The notes under the pieces are model-generated. The model worked only from the letters and a program-made list of their open reading frames with translations, was not told where the DNA came from and did no database searches. Shown here piece after piece: positions 1-7,726 of a stretch of 11,815 nucleotides of DNA. The position numbers were made by a program, and so were the translations under genes. Position 1 is the first letter of the stretch; each line of letters opens with the position of its first letter. Source of the stretch: Stereocaulon alpinum (taxonomy: Eukaryota > Ascomycota > Lecanoromycetes > Lecanorales > Stereocaulaceae); assembly GCA_018257865.1 (NCBI GenBank), contig JAEUBA010000295.1, positions 1 through 11,815 on the forward strand, read 5' to 3'.

Positions 1-1
1 A

Positions 2-1594
2 GAAATAGGGATCCTATAAAGATTACTAATATTACTAATCCTATTCCTCTTCTTTAATATACTACTAATTAAAGTATACTTAAAGGTAAAGATCCTAGTA
101 TAGGTAGGAGGATTCGTAGATAACGTATACCTACTAGTATATAGTAAGATAACGGAAATAAACTATAGGTAGCTAGAACAGGCCTATAAGCTCTACTAAA
201 TATAGGCGAAAATATACGGGGCGACGTTTACGCCTTAGAAGTATAAACTAGTATATCTATTACACGCCCCTAAAAGGTTTAATATAAAGGAGACGGTATA
301 ATTTAGTAATATAGAGGTTAAGCTAGAAGCGAGTATTAGGGTCCTAGGGCTATATATCGATACTAAACTCCGCTAGGGCCTATATATAGCGTAGGTAAAG
401 GTAAAGGCCGCTACTTAAGCCTAGGCGATTAAGTGCCTAGCAGGATTAACTTAGGGAGCTATATTTAAGAAGTATAGGAAGGTATATAGTATAGTAGTAA
501 GGCCTATACTTATATTCGCTACTCTAATATAGTATACCCCTACCGGGGGGCGGGGAGCTATAGAAAAGCACGTTAAGACGCTCGCGATAATATAGAATAA
601 CTACCTATAAATAGTATTTAGAGTATATAAGGTAATACTAGTCTAGGTCCTAGAAGTAGAAGCAGTTATTATACCTATCTAAACCTATCTAGACGCCTTA
701 GTTATAAGATACTAGGTACTAAGGGGAGTATACCCCTTAATAATTAAAGGTAACCGCTTAATCCGTAGGAGACTATAGGGAAGGAGAGGAAGGGCGCGCC
801 TAATATACCTAACCCTATTACTAGAAAAGGAAGAATAGGCCCTATAGGAGCTTAAGGTAAAGGATTAGGATTAAGCGATAATAATAATAAGGAGGAAGGT
901 ATATTAGTATAACCTAAAAACGGATATTAAGGAGTATTAAAATATAGGTATCCTAGCTAAGAAGATATAAGGCTAGGTAATAGCGAAGTAGATTAAGCGG
1001 TAGGAGGTATATAAGGATACTATCCCTAAGCACTCTTATACACCCGTATAGAATAAACTATTATTTAGAGAAAGGTATAACTACTACCTAAAGCTTAGGA
1101 AGGCAGAAAGCTTAATAGCAGTCTAACTCTAAAGTAGGAAGAATAGGTTTAATTACTTCCTTTATAAGGCGAGGGTACTAAGGGTCCGTAGTACCTACTA
1201 TAGTTATAGATAGAGGAATTAGGATATAAAGTATATTCTCCTATACTACCTAAAGCTTAGCGATACTTAAAGGGAGCTTATTAAAGAGGTAGAAACTTAT
1301 AATATTAGGACTATACTAGCTAAGGTTACTAGTATAAGAGTAGCTATAAGATAGCTAGTTAGGTTAGGATTCCTAATATAGTATTAACTTACTAGGGAAT
1401 AGCTCTCCTAGTCTAAACTCCCTATTAAAGTAGAACTAGTAATAAAAACCTTAAAGATAAAGAAGCCTAAGTGTAAGTAGAAGCTAAAGGCAGCAGAGCT
1501 ACTAAAGTATTATAGGGCCTATTAAGGTAATAGAGATTATTATTACTAGTATTATAGAGCCTAGCGGTAAGGTTAGATAGGCGGAGTAGAATAA
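2..1594 (+). pseudogene. LINE reverse transcriptase, C-terminal half
   Basis: Read in a single frame with codons starting at 2, 5, 8 and so on, ignoring TAA/TAG. The first ~20 codons fit the LINE RT block normally written GxPQGSPxSPxLF. At 110-124 the frame reads G-F-V-D-N, the catalytic FVDD box with the second Asp (GAC) changed to AAC as RIP of TpG predicts. At ~482-780 it reads like the post-RT segment of fungal LINEs (R-P-I-L near 500, then N-x-L-x-I-V-F near 598 and L-E-V-E-A near 650). At ~1118-1185 comes the Tad-type block (Q-L-x-x-x-K-N-R-F-N-Y-F-L). A Cys/His tail follows, where Tyr codons stand for former Cys/His at 1196, 1202, 1232 and 1247. No frameshift was found over ~1.6 kb. 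The protein would nick the target and reverse-transcribe the element's RNA; this copy is dead. The end at 1594 is the first of several clustered stops and is approximate. Confidence 0.78.
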
Positions 1595-1745
1595 TAAGTA
1601 AGCTAATAAGCGAAAGTTTTTAGCTAGAAGGGGCGACTCTAAAAAGGTTTCTTTCGCGTCTAAAGGGCCTTTAACCCCCCTAGATTTCCTAATAATATAA
1701 GAGAACACCCTTATTAGTATATATAGATACTAGAATAGGCGTATA
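1595..1745 (+). other. LINE 3' untranslated region
   Basis: Follows the last readable LINE frame and precedes the AATC tail. It has dense stops in all frames of the + strand and no recognisable domain. A 68-codon open stretch on the - strand (1708 to 1502) overlaps it and looks like a chance opening. Function is inferred only from position. Confidence 0.5.
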
Positions 1746-1763
1746 AATCAATCAATTAATTAA
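1746..1763 (+). repeat. AATC-type LINE 3' tail
   Basis: Two AATC units, two AATT units and a final AA. The AATT units are what RIP would make of AATC followed by A, so the original was probably (AATC)4-5. Short simple-repeat tails are a known way for LINE 3' ends to finish. The Copia gag frame on the opposite strand is readable right up to this tail and is lost in it, which sets the element boundary at about 1763. Confidence 0.6.
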
Positions 1764-2249
1764 GAGATAGAGGTAAATTAGGTATAGTTCTAGTAGGGCT
1801 ACTTTAGCGTTAAGTTCCTTAAGTTTAGTATTAACCTCTTAGAACTTCTAAGTATATTCGGCGATATCCTTAAAGGATTCTAAAGAGGTTAAATAGAGGT
1901 ATTATACTAATTTAATATAAATACTAGTTCCTTTTAGCTTAAAATTTAAGGAGACTTTAGTTAGAATCTTATCTACTATAGTAAGGTTCTTTATAATCTT
2001 TTAAGCGTTAAACCTAAGTTAGTTATAAATTATAGTATAGGCTTTTACTTAGGTTTTAGTAGTAAAAGGCTTTAAGTTATTAAATATAAGCTAATTATCT
2101 ATCTCCTCTACCTACTAGGAGTACCTAAAGTTAGACTTTAAGATAGAGATAGAGGTAAGCAGGAAGCTTCTACTACTACTATAGGATTCTTTAGCTACTA
2201 TAGTAAGTAATAAGTTCGCGTTACTATTATAAGATCCTTTAGCTACTAT
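1764..2249 (-). pseudogene. gag: Copia-type gag, N-terminal part
   Basis: Read on the - strand in one frame from 2249 down to 1764 (about 162 codons) with stops only of the TAA/TAG type that RIP makes from CAA, CAG or TGG. An ATA at 2249 probably was the ATG start. Residues ~1-32 are two imperfect 16-residue repeats. A hydrophobic/aromatic stretch follows (K-S-N-F-R-Y-S, then two converted Trp/Gln codons and V-E-E-I-D). Next comes a helical region ending in S-L-E-S-F-K-D-I-A-E-Y and a Lys/Glu/Leu heptad-like helix (T-K-L-K-E-L-N-A-K-V-A-L-L-E-L). This order resembles the UBN2/retrotransposon-gag-2 region of fungal Copia elements. The C-terminal part is missing because the LINE tail intervenes at 1763. 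A diverged Gypsy gag is the main alternative. Confidence 0.58.
2154..2249 (-). repeat. 48-bp in-frame tandem repeat in Copia gag
   Basis: Two adjacent 48-bp units (2249-2202 and 2201-2154 on the - strand) both begin ATAGTAGCTAAAG. They translate to 16-residue units of the form I-V-A-K-x-S-Y-x-S-x-x-x-x-L-L-T. The length is a multiple of three, so the repeat leaves the frame open. Each unit begins with an ATA that would have been ATG before RIP, so either copy could have supplied the start codon. Confidence 0.6.
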
Positions 2250-2731
2250 AATATCTACTATAATATAGGTATTTTAAAGCTTCGCCGGTAATAGGAGTTA
2301 AATTAGAAGAAGAGATTTATAGCGTAGGCTTTAGAGGTCTTTAAGTTAACGAGGTCTTTTAGGGATAAGCGGTAGTTATCTCTTTATACTATTATTTTAC
2401 TAGAGGAGGACCTAAGGAAGCCTAAGGCGGTATACGTTTAGCTTAAAAGCTAAAGATATTAGTATTACTAAGAGGTTTTAGGGTTAATTTACTAGCTTTA
2501 GAATTAGAGTTATAAGGAGATAGGGACTATTCTAGGGGTATATAATTAATATTAATATAGTTAAGAGGTAACTTATCGAATTAGATTAGGTCCCGAAGAA
2601 GGTATTAAAAGTACTTATACTTAGAGCGGTAGTATACTTAGGTAATAGTATTTATATACTAGATAGGGTTTAGATTAGTAGTAGATAGTATTAAATTAGA
2701 AGATAAAGAAGATAATAGATTTCTAGCTAAG
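2250..2731 (-). other. Probable Copia 5' LTR/leader, no coding
   Basis: About 480 bp upstream (on the - strand) of the Copia-like gag, ending at the LTR of Gypsy element 1. No frame on either strand gives a readable domain. By position it should be the leader and part of the 5' LTR of the Copia-like element, but I cannot place an LTR end, a primer-binding site or a TG/CA terminus with confidence. A short run, CTTCTAATTTAA, occurs twice on the - strand, near 2706 and near 2306; it is too short to call LTR structure. Confidence 0.4.
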
Positions 2732-3088
2732 TGTTACGGGTAACCCCGTAAGGTCACGGGCGAGGTATATAATAGGGTTAGTAGGTAAAGGATACTTAGG
2801 AGAGGACCTAGTAATATAAGTAATCTAGGGTATATTAGGCAGATTATAGGGTAATATAGTAGATATAGGGCTAAATTACCCAGATTATATTAAGGCTTAG
2901 TATAATTAAGGTAAATATATAAGGAAGGGTTTTCCTTTAGTAGAATATTTTCTAGTCTCCTTATATTTAACTTATATAATAGAGAGGAGTCTTAGCTAAA
3001 GATACTTTAATAACTATTAATCTCTATTACCTTTTAGTACTTAATATACTATATAATTTACCTATAGGAGTTAAACTACCCTGTTATA
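2732..3088 (+). repeat. 5' LTR of Gypsy element 1
   Basis: Begins TGTTACGGGTAACCCC, a TG start of LTR type, and is placed before a gag whose former ATG is at 3161. The right end is put at CTGTTATA (3081-3088), whose last TA would be the terminal CA after RIP; this end is tentative. The outer tip holds a perfect 7-bp stem (2734-2740 with 2745-2751, loop TAAC). A TATA-like string (ATATATAA, 2915-2922) is followed by AAGGAA/TTCCTT complementary arms (2921-2926, 2932-2937). TATA matches are cheap in RIP DNA and carry little weight. The 3' LTR is not in the window, so the boundary cannot be confirmed by comparing the pair. Confidence 0.6.
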
Positions 3089-3160
3089 CTTTAAATATTA
3101 TACTTTAGACTATATAGTATAAGTACTTCCGGTTCTACCTTAGGGGAGAGACGGCGCGTT

Positions 3161-3958
3161 ATACCTAAAGTAATAAGTAGATTTAAGGAAAAGGACCTAA
3201 CTCCTATTCCTAAGGAGGGGATTACTATTAGTAATAAAGGGATAAAGTTACCTACCCCTACTAAGTTCTTTAGTAGGAAGGGAGGTTTAGATATATTTCT
3301 CTAATAAATTAACCTATATATAGCCTTTAATATACTAAGCTTCTCTACTATAAAGGCTAGGAACGTATTTTACTTATTATACCTTAAAGATAATACTATA
3401 GCAGCCCTTTAACCCTAGCTTAAAGAGTATCTTTTAATTTAAGACCCTAATATAATAGAGGATAAGTCCTTAAAGATTATCTTTAATAAAATATATATTA
3501 GGAACCTATTAAGGTTCTATTTTAGGGATAGTACTAAGAAAAGAAGGCTAAAATAAAAGCTTATAAACCTTTAGTAGAAGGGATCTATAATAGAGTATAT
3601 AGCGTAGTTTAGAGGAATTACTTATTAGCTTAATTAATTAGAAGACGCTTAAGCCGCTGCGTATTAAAAAGGATTAAAGGATAAGGTTAAGGATAAGCTC
3701 GCCTATTCTAATAATATTAGAAACTCTATATAGTTAGTATCTAAGGTCTACTCTATTAATAATAGGATATATAAAAGGAAGATAGAATAGAAGTCTTTAG
3801 CCTTAGTTATTAGGTTTAGGAGAAAAGAAAATATTTTAGCTATAAAGGCGAAATTCTTTAAGAAACCTTATAAGGGAAAGAAGTAGAAGAAGGACCTATC
3901 TAATATAGAATACTATAGATACTATAAAAGAGAATACTAATAAAATAAGTACCCTTAA
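3161..3958 (+). pseudogene. gag: Gypsy element 1 gag with CCHC zinc knuckle
   Basis: The start is placed at an ATA (3161) that reads M-P-K-V-M-S if ATA was ATG. The middle (~3257-3800) reads as a retrotransposon Gag capsid: F-x-R-K-G-G-L near the start, then the block I-I-E-Y-I-A-x-F-R-G-I-T-Y near 3585-3630, and K-D-K-V-K-D-K-L-A-Y near 3680-3710, which match fungal Gypsy gag blocks. A basic stretch (F-F-K-K-P-Y-K-G-K-K) precedes a zinc knuckle at 3911-3955. There Tyr codons replace Cys/His in C-x2-C-x4-H-x4-C spacing, each explained by TGY to TAY or CAC to TAC. Every stop is TAA or TAG. It continues without a break into the pol frame. Confidence 0.8.
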
Positions 3959-5330
3959 TAAAAGTAGGTAGCTATAGTAGGGGATATAAACCCTACTAAT
4001 AATAGATAGGAGTAGCCGGAACGACTAGAATAGTTAACTAATAATAAGTATAACTACTTAAGTTAGATAGCTTACTATAATAATTTATATTAAATATATC
4101 TTAGTAAAAAGGACGGATTTAGATAGTACCCTTAGAAGCTAAGATACTAAGTATCTATAGTAAATAGTAAAGAAAACTTTAGTAAGGATTAAGTTAATAA
4201 TCCCTACTAAGAACTATCCTTAGGAAGTAAATTAGGAGAGCTTATAGAGGGAGAAGCCTTATTAAATAATAAGACCCTTAATAAGATTAAGGCTTTAAGG
4301 CTAGATACTTAAAGGACTTAAGAAGAACTACTAGAATCCTATTAACGCTAACTAAAGTACGTAGAATAGTAAGTAACTAATCTATATAATAAACTAAATA
4401 AGGTTAAGGTATATATACGAAAAGTTACTATAGATAAACTAATATAGGTATTAATAGCCTCGCTAAGCGATAAATAGGCTAAGAAACTAATAGAAAATAG
4501 TTAATAGTTATTATTAGTTACTAAGTTTATAAGTCTTTTTAGGAGTTTATCTATAAGCTTTACCTAGGATAAAATTAAGGGACTTATAGAGTTTAAATCC
4601 TTAGTAGCTTAAAAGATCTAAGAAATATTATAAGGGGATAAATATCTAGACTTAGATAGTCTAGTCTATTAGAAACTCCCTAAAGGATTTAGGTTCCTAT
4701 AGGACGGAAGTATATTACTACTAGACTAATAACTTATTCTGTAAGATTTATAGTTATTAATCTACTATTTAGATAAGGTAGTTAAGAACCTCCTAAAATA
4801 TTAGGAAAAGATCCTACTTAATAAGTTTATTAAGGAAGACCTAATTACTAAGGATCCTTAGGAAGGATTTATAAAAAACTAGTAGGTTCCGTAATAAATA
4901 GACTAAGTAGTAGAACTACTAAAAAGGTCGAATAAATTACCTCAGCCGAATTATATAATAATATTAGGTTTCGGTTCTAAGTAAAGGTTACTTAATAGTA
5001 TTCTAGTAAGGGTTATTATTAATAGTAGATTAAGTAAGGATTTAATTAAACTAAGTTTTATAAGGAAATATAATTTACCTATACGAAAACGCGAGCTATA
5101 TATATTAATAAACTTTAATAGGTTAATAATAGGGACTATTAATAAAAGTACTAAAATACTTAACCTAAGGATAGGACGAAGATATAAGAGATATACCTTT
5201 AATTTAATATTAGGAGGGGTTAATAATATTACCTTAGAAATTCTATAGCTAAAGAAAGCTAACCTATTAATAAGATAGGGTTCTTAGGATATAATATTTA
5301 TAAATAGCCTACTAAATAGAGTTTTAATAG
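3959..5330 (+). pseudogene. Gypsy element 1 spacer and aspartic protease
   Basis: Same frame as gag and RT. Near 4046-4135 the spacer holds a small motif of fungal Gypsy polyproteins: former Trp at 4064, Cys at 4073 and 4088, His at 4097, then a Y-P near 4130. Next come several hundred Glu/Leu/Lys-rich codons (about 4200-4900), probably helical, with no family I can name. The protease begins near 4960. Its active-site triad, normally D-S-G, reads N-S-R at 5021-5029 (GAT to AAT, and GGA to AGA after T), in the context V-I-I-N-S-R-L-S-K-D-F/L-I. The later retropepsin block G-I-P-W-L is recognisable near 5230-5260 as a degraded copy. The protease would have cut the polyprotein; this copy is inactive. 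Confidence 0.65.
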
Positions 5331-6900
5331 TCTAAAAATATAAATCTCTCTTAGTAGTAGTATAAACTTAGGAGGAGATAAAGGATAATTTTAAGAAAGG
5401 AAATATTATAGTACTATAAAGTTAAGTTAGACTTATAAGCGAGATTACTATTATAAAAATCCTAAATAAATATACGGAATTTAGAACTCTATTCTAGAAA
5501 GAGAGTATTAATAAAGCCCTTCCTAAGTACTAACTATAAGACTATAAGATTAAACTAATCCTAAGTAAAAAACTTATAAAGAAGCTAATATACCTACTAT
5601 TATAAGATAAAGCTATTACTCTTATAAAGTATATTAAAGAAAATAAATAGAAGGGGTTTATTTAAAAGTCTTAGTTACCTATAGGATATCCTATTCTATT
5701 TATACCTAAACTAAGTAGAGAGCTATAACTATATATAGATTATAGAGTACTTAATAATATAATTATAAAAAACAGTTATTTATTATTATTAATAGGAGAA
5801 CTTTAAGATAAGCTCTAAGGTAAGAAGTAGTTTACTAAGTTTAATATTCTAAGAGTATTTAACTAAATATAAATAAAGAAAGGTAATAAGTAGAAGATAG
5901 CTTTTTATATAAGATAGGGTCTCTATAAATACCTTATAATACTATTTAGGTTAATAAACGCCTCTATAATATTTTAGGTATTTATTAATAATACCCTAAA
6001 AGAATATTTAGACGGTTTTATCTTAGTATATATTAATAATATACTTATATACTTAGATACCTATAGGGAATATATTAAGTAAGTATAGAAGGTACTAAGA
6101 AAGCTTAAATAAATAGGATTATACTTAAAGTTATTAAAGTATAAGTTTTACTAAAAAAGAGTTAAGTTTCTAAGGTTTATTATATTTAATAAGGGGATAG
6201 AGATAGATTTAAAAAAGGTAAAAAGTATACTTAAGTAGCCTATACTATTAAGTAAGAAAGAGGTATAATTATTTCTTAATTTTATAAATTTCTATTAAAA
6301 GTTTATCTATAGATATTTAAAAATTACTATACCCCTTACTAGCTTAACCTATAATAAAGTACCGTTTACGTAGTCTAAGGAAGTAGAGGTATCCTTTAGG
6401 ACCCTTTAAAAATAGTTCGCTTCTAGTCTAATATTATATTAGTTTAACCTAGAGTTACCTATTCGCCTCTATACTAATACCTCTAACGGAGTAATTAGAG
6501 TAGTAATTAGCTAACTATCTATAAATAATAGCCCTAATATAGGAAAAATAGGGAAAATAGGTATTACTTATTATTAGTACCCTATAGCCTTCTATAGTAG
6601 GAAGTTACTAGACGCTAAAACTAAGTATTTAATATATAATAAGGAATTACTTACTATTATAGATATATTTCGTATTTAGAAGGTTTTTCTAAAAGGAACT
6701 AAGTACTAGGTTTAGGTCTTAATAGACTATAAGAACTTAATATTCTTTCTATTAACTAAGGAGCTTAATAGACGTCTAGCTTAGTAGTACGAAGAGTTAT
6801 TAATATTTAATTTTAAAATCGAATATATTAAGGGTAGCGAGAATAATACTATAGATATACTTAGTAGAAGAGCTAACTATATATTAAATATTTAGTAAAG
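5331..6900 (+). pseudogene. pol: Gypsy element 1 reverse transcriptase and RNase H
   Basis: In the gag frame. RT blocks in order: entry block P-I-L-F-x-P-K near 5690, then I-D-Y-R-x-L-N near 5738, P-L-x-I-like residues near 5785, and the F-R-L-I-N-A block near 5945. The catalytic Y-x-D-D box reads Y-I-N-N at 6029-6040, with both Asp codons (GAT GAT) changed to AAT AAT. RNase H follows: its first catalytic Asp is Asn at 6476, then A-F-Y-S-R-K-L-L-D-A near 6587, K-E-L-L-T-I near 6642, and the closing E-Y-I-K-G-S-x-N-x-x-x-D-I-L-S-R near 6820-6870. No frameshift was detected. This enzyme pair copies the RNA into DNA in the particle; here it is dead. Confidence 0.85.
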
Positions 6901-7428
6901 TTCTAGAATAATTCTAACGCGTTATACGGATAGATTATTAAGACCTAATATAGCTAGACTATATATAGCAGTAATAATAACTATTAATAGTAAAGATTTA
7001 ACTAAAAGGATACTAAAAGACTTATTAAAGAATAAAGTTATATCTAAAATCTATAAAGATATTAATAGCTATAACTTATTTAGAAAAATAGATCTAAGAC
7101 TACTAACCTTTTAAGAATAGATTTATATCCCTATAGGTACTTAAGGAGAGATTTTTAGGATTTACTATAAAGTAGAAAGCTCCGGTAGATATTAGGGAAT
7201 TAAGAAGATACTTAAGAAGATATCTTATAACTTCTATTTCCTTAGGATATAAAAGTATATTAAGGATTATATTAATAAATATAATATATATATTAGAACG
7301 AAGTATTCCTAATATAAGCTTTATAGAGAGTTAAAATCGCTAGTAATCTTAGATAGTCTATAGAGAAGTATTATATAAGATTTTATTATTAAACTCCCTA
7401 AGTTAAAGGAATAACTAATAGGTATAGT
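6901..7428 (+). pseudogene. Gypsy element 1 integrase, N-terminal part only
   Basis: After a linker, the HHCC zinc domain reads with Tyr in place of His/Cys between about 7160 and 7310 (G-I-K-K-I-L-K-K-I between the His and Cys pairs, then Y-I-x-x-Y-x-I-Y-I-R-T-K). The first Asp of the catalytic DDE triad survives as GAT at 7379-7381 in the block D-F-I-I-K-L-P. The frame is lost at 7428, where the next element's LTR starts, so the second Asp, the Glu and the C-terminal domain are absent here. Interruption by insertion, not decay, explains the truncation. Confidence 0.75.
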
Positions 7429-7459
7429 TATAAGGCGGAAGGCGAATATCAGTGCTAGG

Positions 7460-7514
7460 CCTAGTATACTTGGTAGGTTTCTAGTATATTAGGCGAAGTT
7501 CCTAGCACGCTTGG
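7460..7514 (+). repeat. Three 14-bp repeats in LTR 2
   Basis: Units at 7460-7473 (CCTAGTATACTTGG), 7480-7493 (TCTAGTATATTAGG) and 7501-7514 (CCTAGCACGCTTGG), with starts 20 and 21 bases apart. The third keeps CAC and CTTGG where the first two have TA, so much of the difference among units is RIP-type. Their place in the upstream part of the LTR suggests repeated protein-binding sites; that is inference. Confidence 0.5.
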
Positions 7515-7532
7515 TAAGCGGGCTTGGCTAGG
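7501..7532 (+). repeat. Two-part hairpin in LTR 2
   Basis: Outer arms CCTAGC (7501-7506) and GCTAGG (7527-7532) are exact complements. Inside, CGCTT (7508-7512) and AAGCG (7516-7520) pair around a GGT loop. The loop side GGTAAGCG was probably GGCAAGCG before RIP, which would lengthen the inner stem. GC-rich compared with its surroundings. Confidence 0.45.
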
Positions 7533-7672
7533 GACTTAAAGAATCGCGTACGCCTTAAATTCCTTCTTACCTCCTTAGTTATTAGCTCTACTAGTAATCT
7601 ATAAATTATACTCGCACTTACCTATCTATTAACCTTATAATAGCGATTACGTACCTAGCCGCTACGTAGCTT

Positions 7673-7680
7673 TATATAAA
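7673..7680 (+). promoter_or_regulatory. Candidate TATA box in LTR 2
   Basis: TATATAAA followed by AG matches the TATA consensus and lies in the LTR upstream of gag. The weight is low: AT-rich RIP DNA makes such strings often. If real, transcription would start near 7700-7705, implying that the LTR extends beyond 7700. Confidence 0.25.
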
Positions 7681-7710
7681 AGAGGACTTACTACCTTATA
7701 GTTCTAATAA

Positions 7711-7726
7711 CTCCGTTCGCACGGAG
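7711..7726 (+). other. Perfect 6-bp hairpin in leader of element 2
   Basis: CTCCGT (7711-7716) and ACGGAG (7721-7726) pair perfectly around TCGC, ten bases after the proposed LTR end. Because it is GC-rich and has no CpA/TpG except at CGCACGG, RIP has left it intact. It lies where a primer-binding site is expected, but no TGG-type tRNA match is visible. A role in priming or packaging is speculation. Confidence 0.4.

Larger units (their letters stand above)
1..1763 (+). mobile_element. Tad1-like LINE, 3' portion, RIP-inactivated
   Basis: A non-LTR retrotransposon fragment running to the right. The left window edge cuts it inside the reverse transcriptase. It consists of the RT C-terminal half, a Cys/His C-terminal tail, a ~150-bp 3' UTR and a short AATC-type tail at 1746-1763. 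The order RT, then Cys/His tail, then short-repeat 3' end is what is known for fungal LINEs of the Tad1 group. I see no RNase H domain between RT and the Cys/His tail, although some Tad-group elements carry one. The right end falls inside a Copia-like gag on the other strand, so the LINE probably inserted into that element; this is inferred because the left junction is outside the window. Confidence 0.8.
2732..7428 (+). mobile_element. Ty3/Gypsy retrotransposon 1, RIP-saturated, truncated by element 2
   Basis: A Metaviridae-type element running to the right: 5' LTR (2732 to about 3088), a short leader, then gag, a long spacer, protease, RT, RNase H and the integrase N-terminal zinc region. 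All are in the same frame (codons starting at 3161, 3164 and so on). The order PR-RT-RH-IN defines Ty3/Gypsy rather than Copia. The element stops about 47 bases after the first catalytic Asp of the integrase, exactly where the LTR of the second element starts, so the rest of its integrase and its 3' LTR should lie right of this window. CpA and TpG are almost gone: I found only about seven in ~4.3 kb of internal sequence. Confidence 0.88.
7429..7700 (+). repeat. 5' LTR of Gypsy element 2
   Basis: Starts TATAAGGCGGAAGG, which is TGTAAGG after one TG to TA change. CCTTATA at 7694-7700 is its inverted complement and would have ended in CA. The 7-bp inverted match supports ends at 7429 and 7700. 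However, CCTTATA also occurs at 7633-7639 and 7823-7829, and a TATA box at 7673 would put transcription start at or beyond 7700, so the right end is uncertain. Inside are the palindrome CTAGGCCTAG (7455-7464), three imperfect 14-bp repeats and a strong hairpin at 7501-7532. Confidence 0.5.

Noticed and set aside
885..900. Short ATA/ATAATA run as a microsatellite
   Set aside because: Only four to five units and inside the LINE coding frame; such runs are expected once CpA and TpG become TpA.
1500..1560. Possible CCHC zinc knuckle at the end of the LINE frame
   Set aside because: Several Tyr codons could be former Cys, but the C-x2-C spacing fails: the fourth position is GCC (Ala).
1502..1708. 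68-codon open frame on the - strand starting with GTG
   Set aside because: It overlaps the LINE C-terminus and 3' UTR, has no ATG, no recognisable motif and a hydrophobic tail typical of AT-rich antisense. The + strand reading explains the DNA better.
2900..2925. TATA box in LTR 1 as a firm promoter call
   Set aside because: TATATAA strings occur throughout this RIP-mutated DNA, so one match has little value; it is noted only within the LTR entry.
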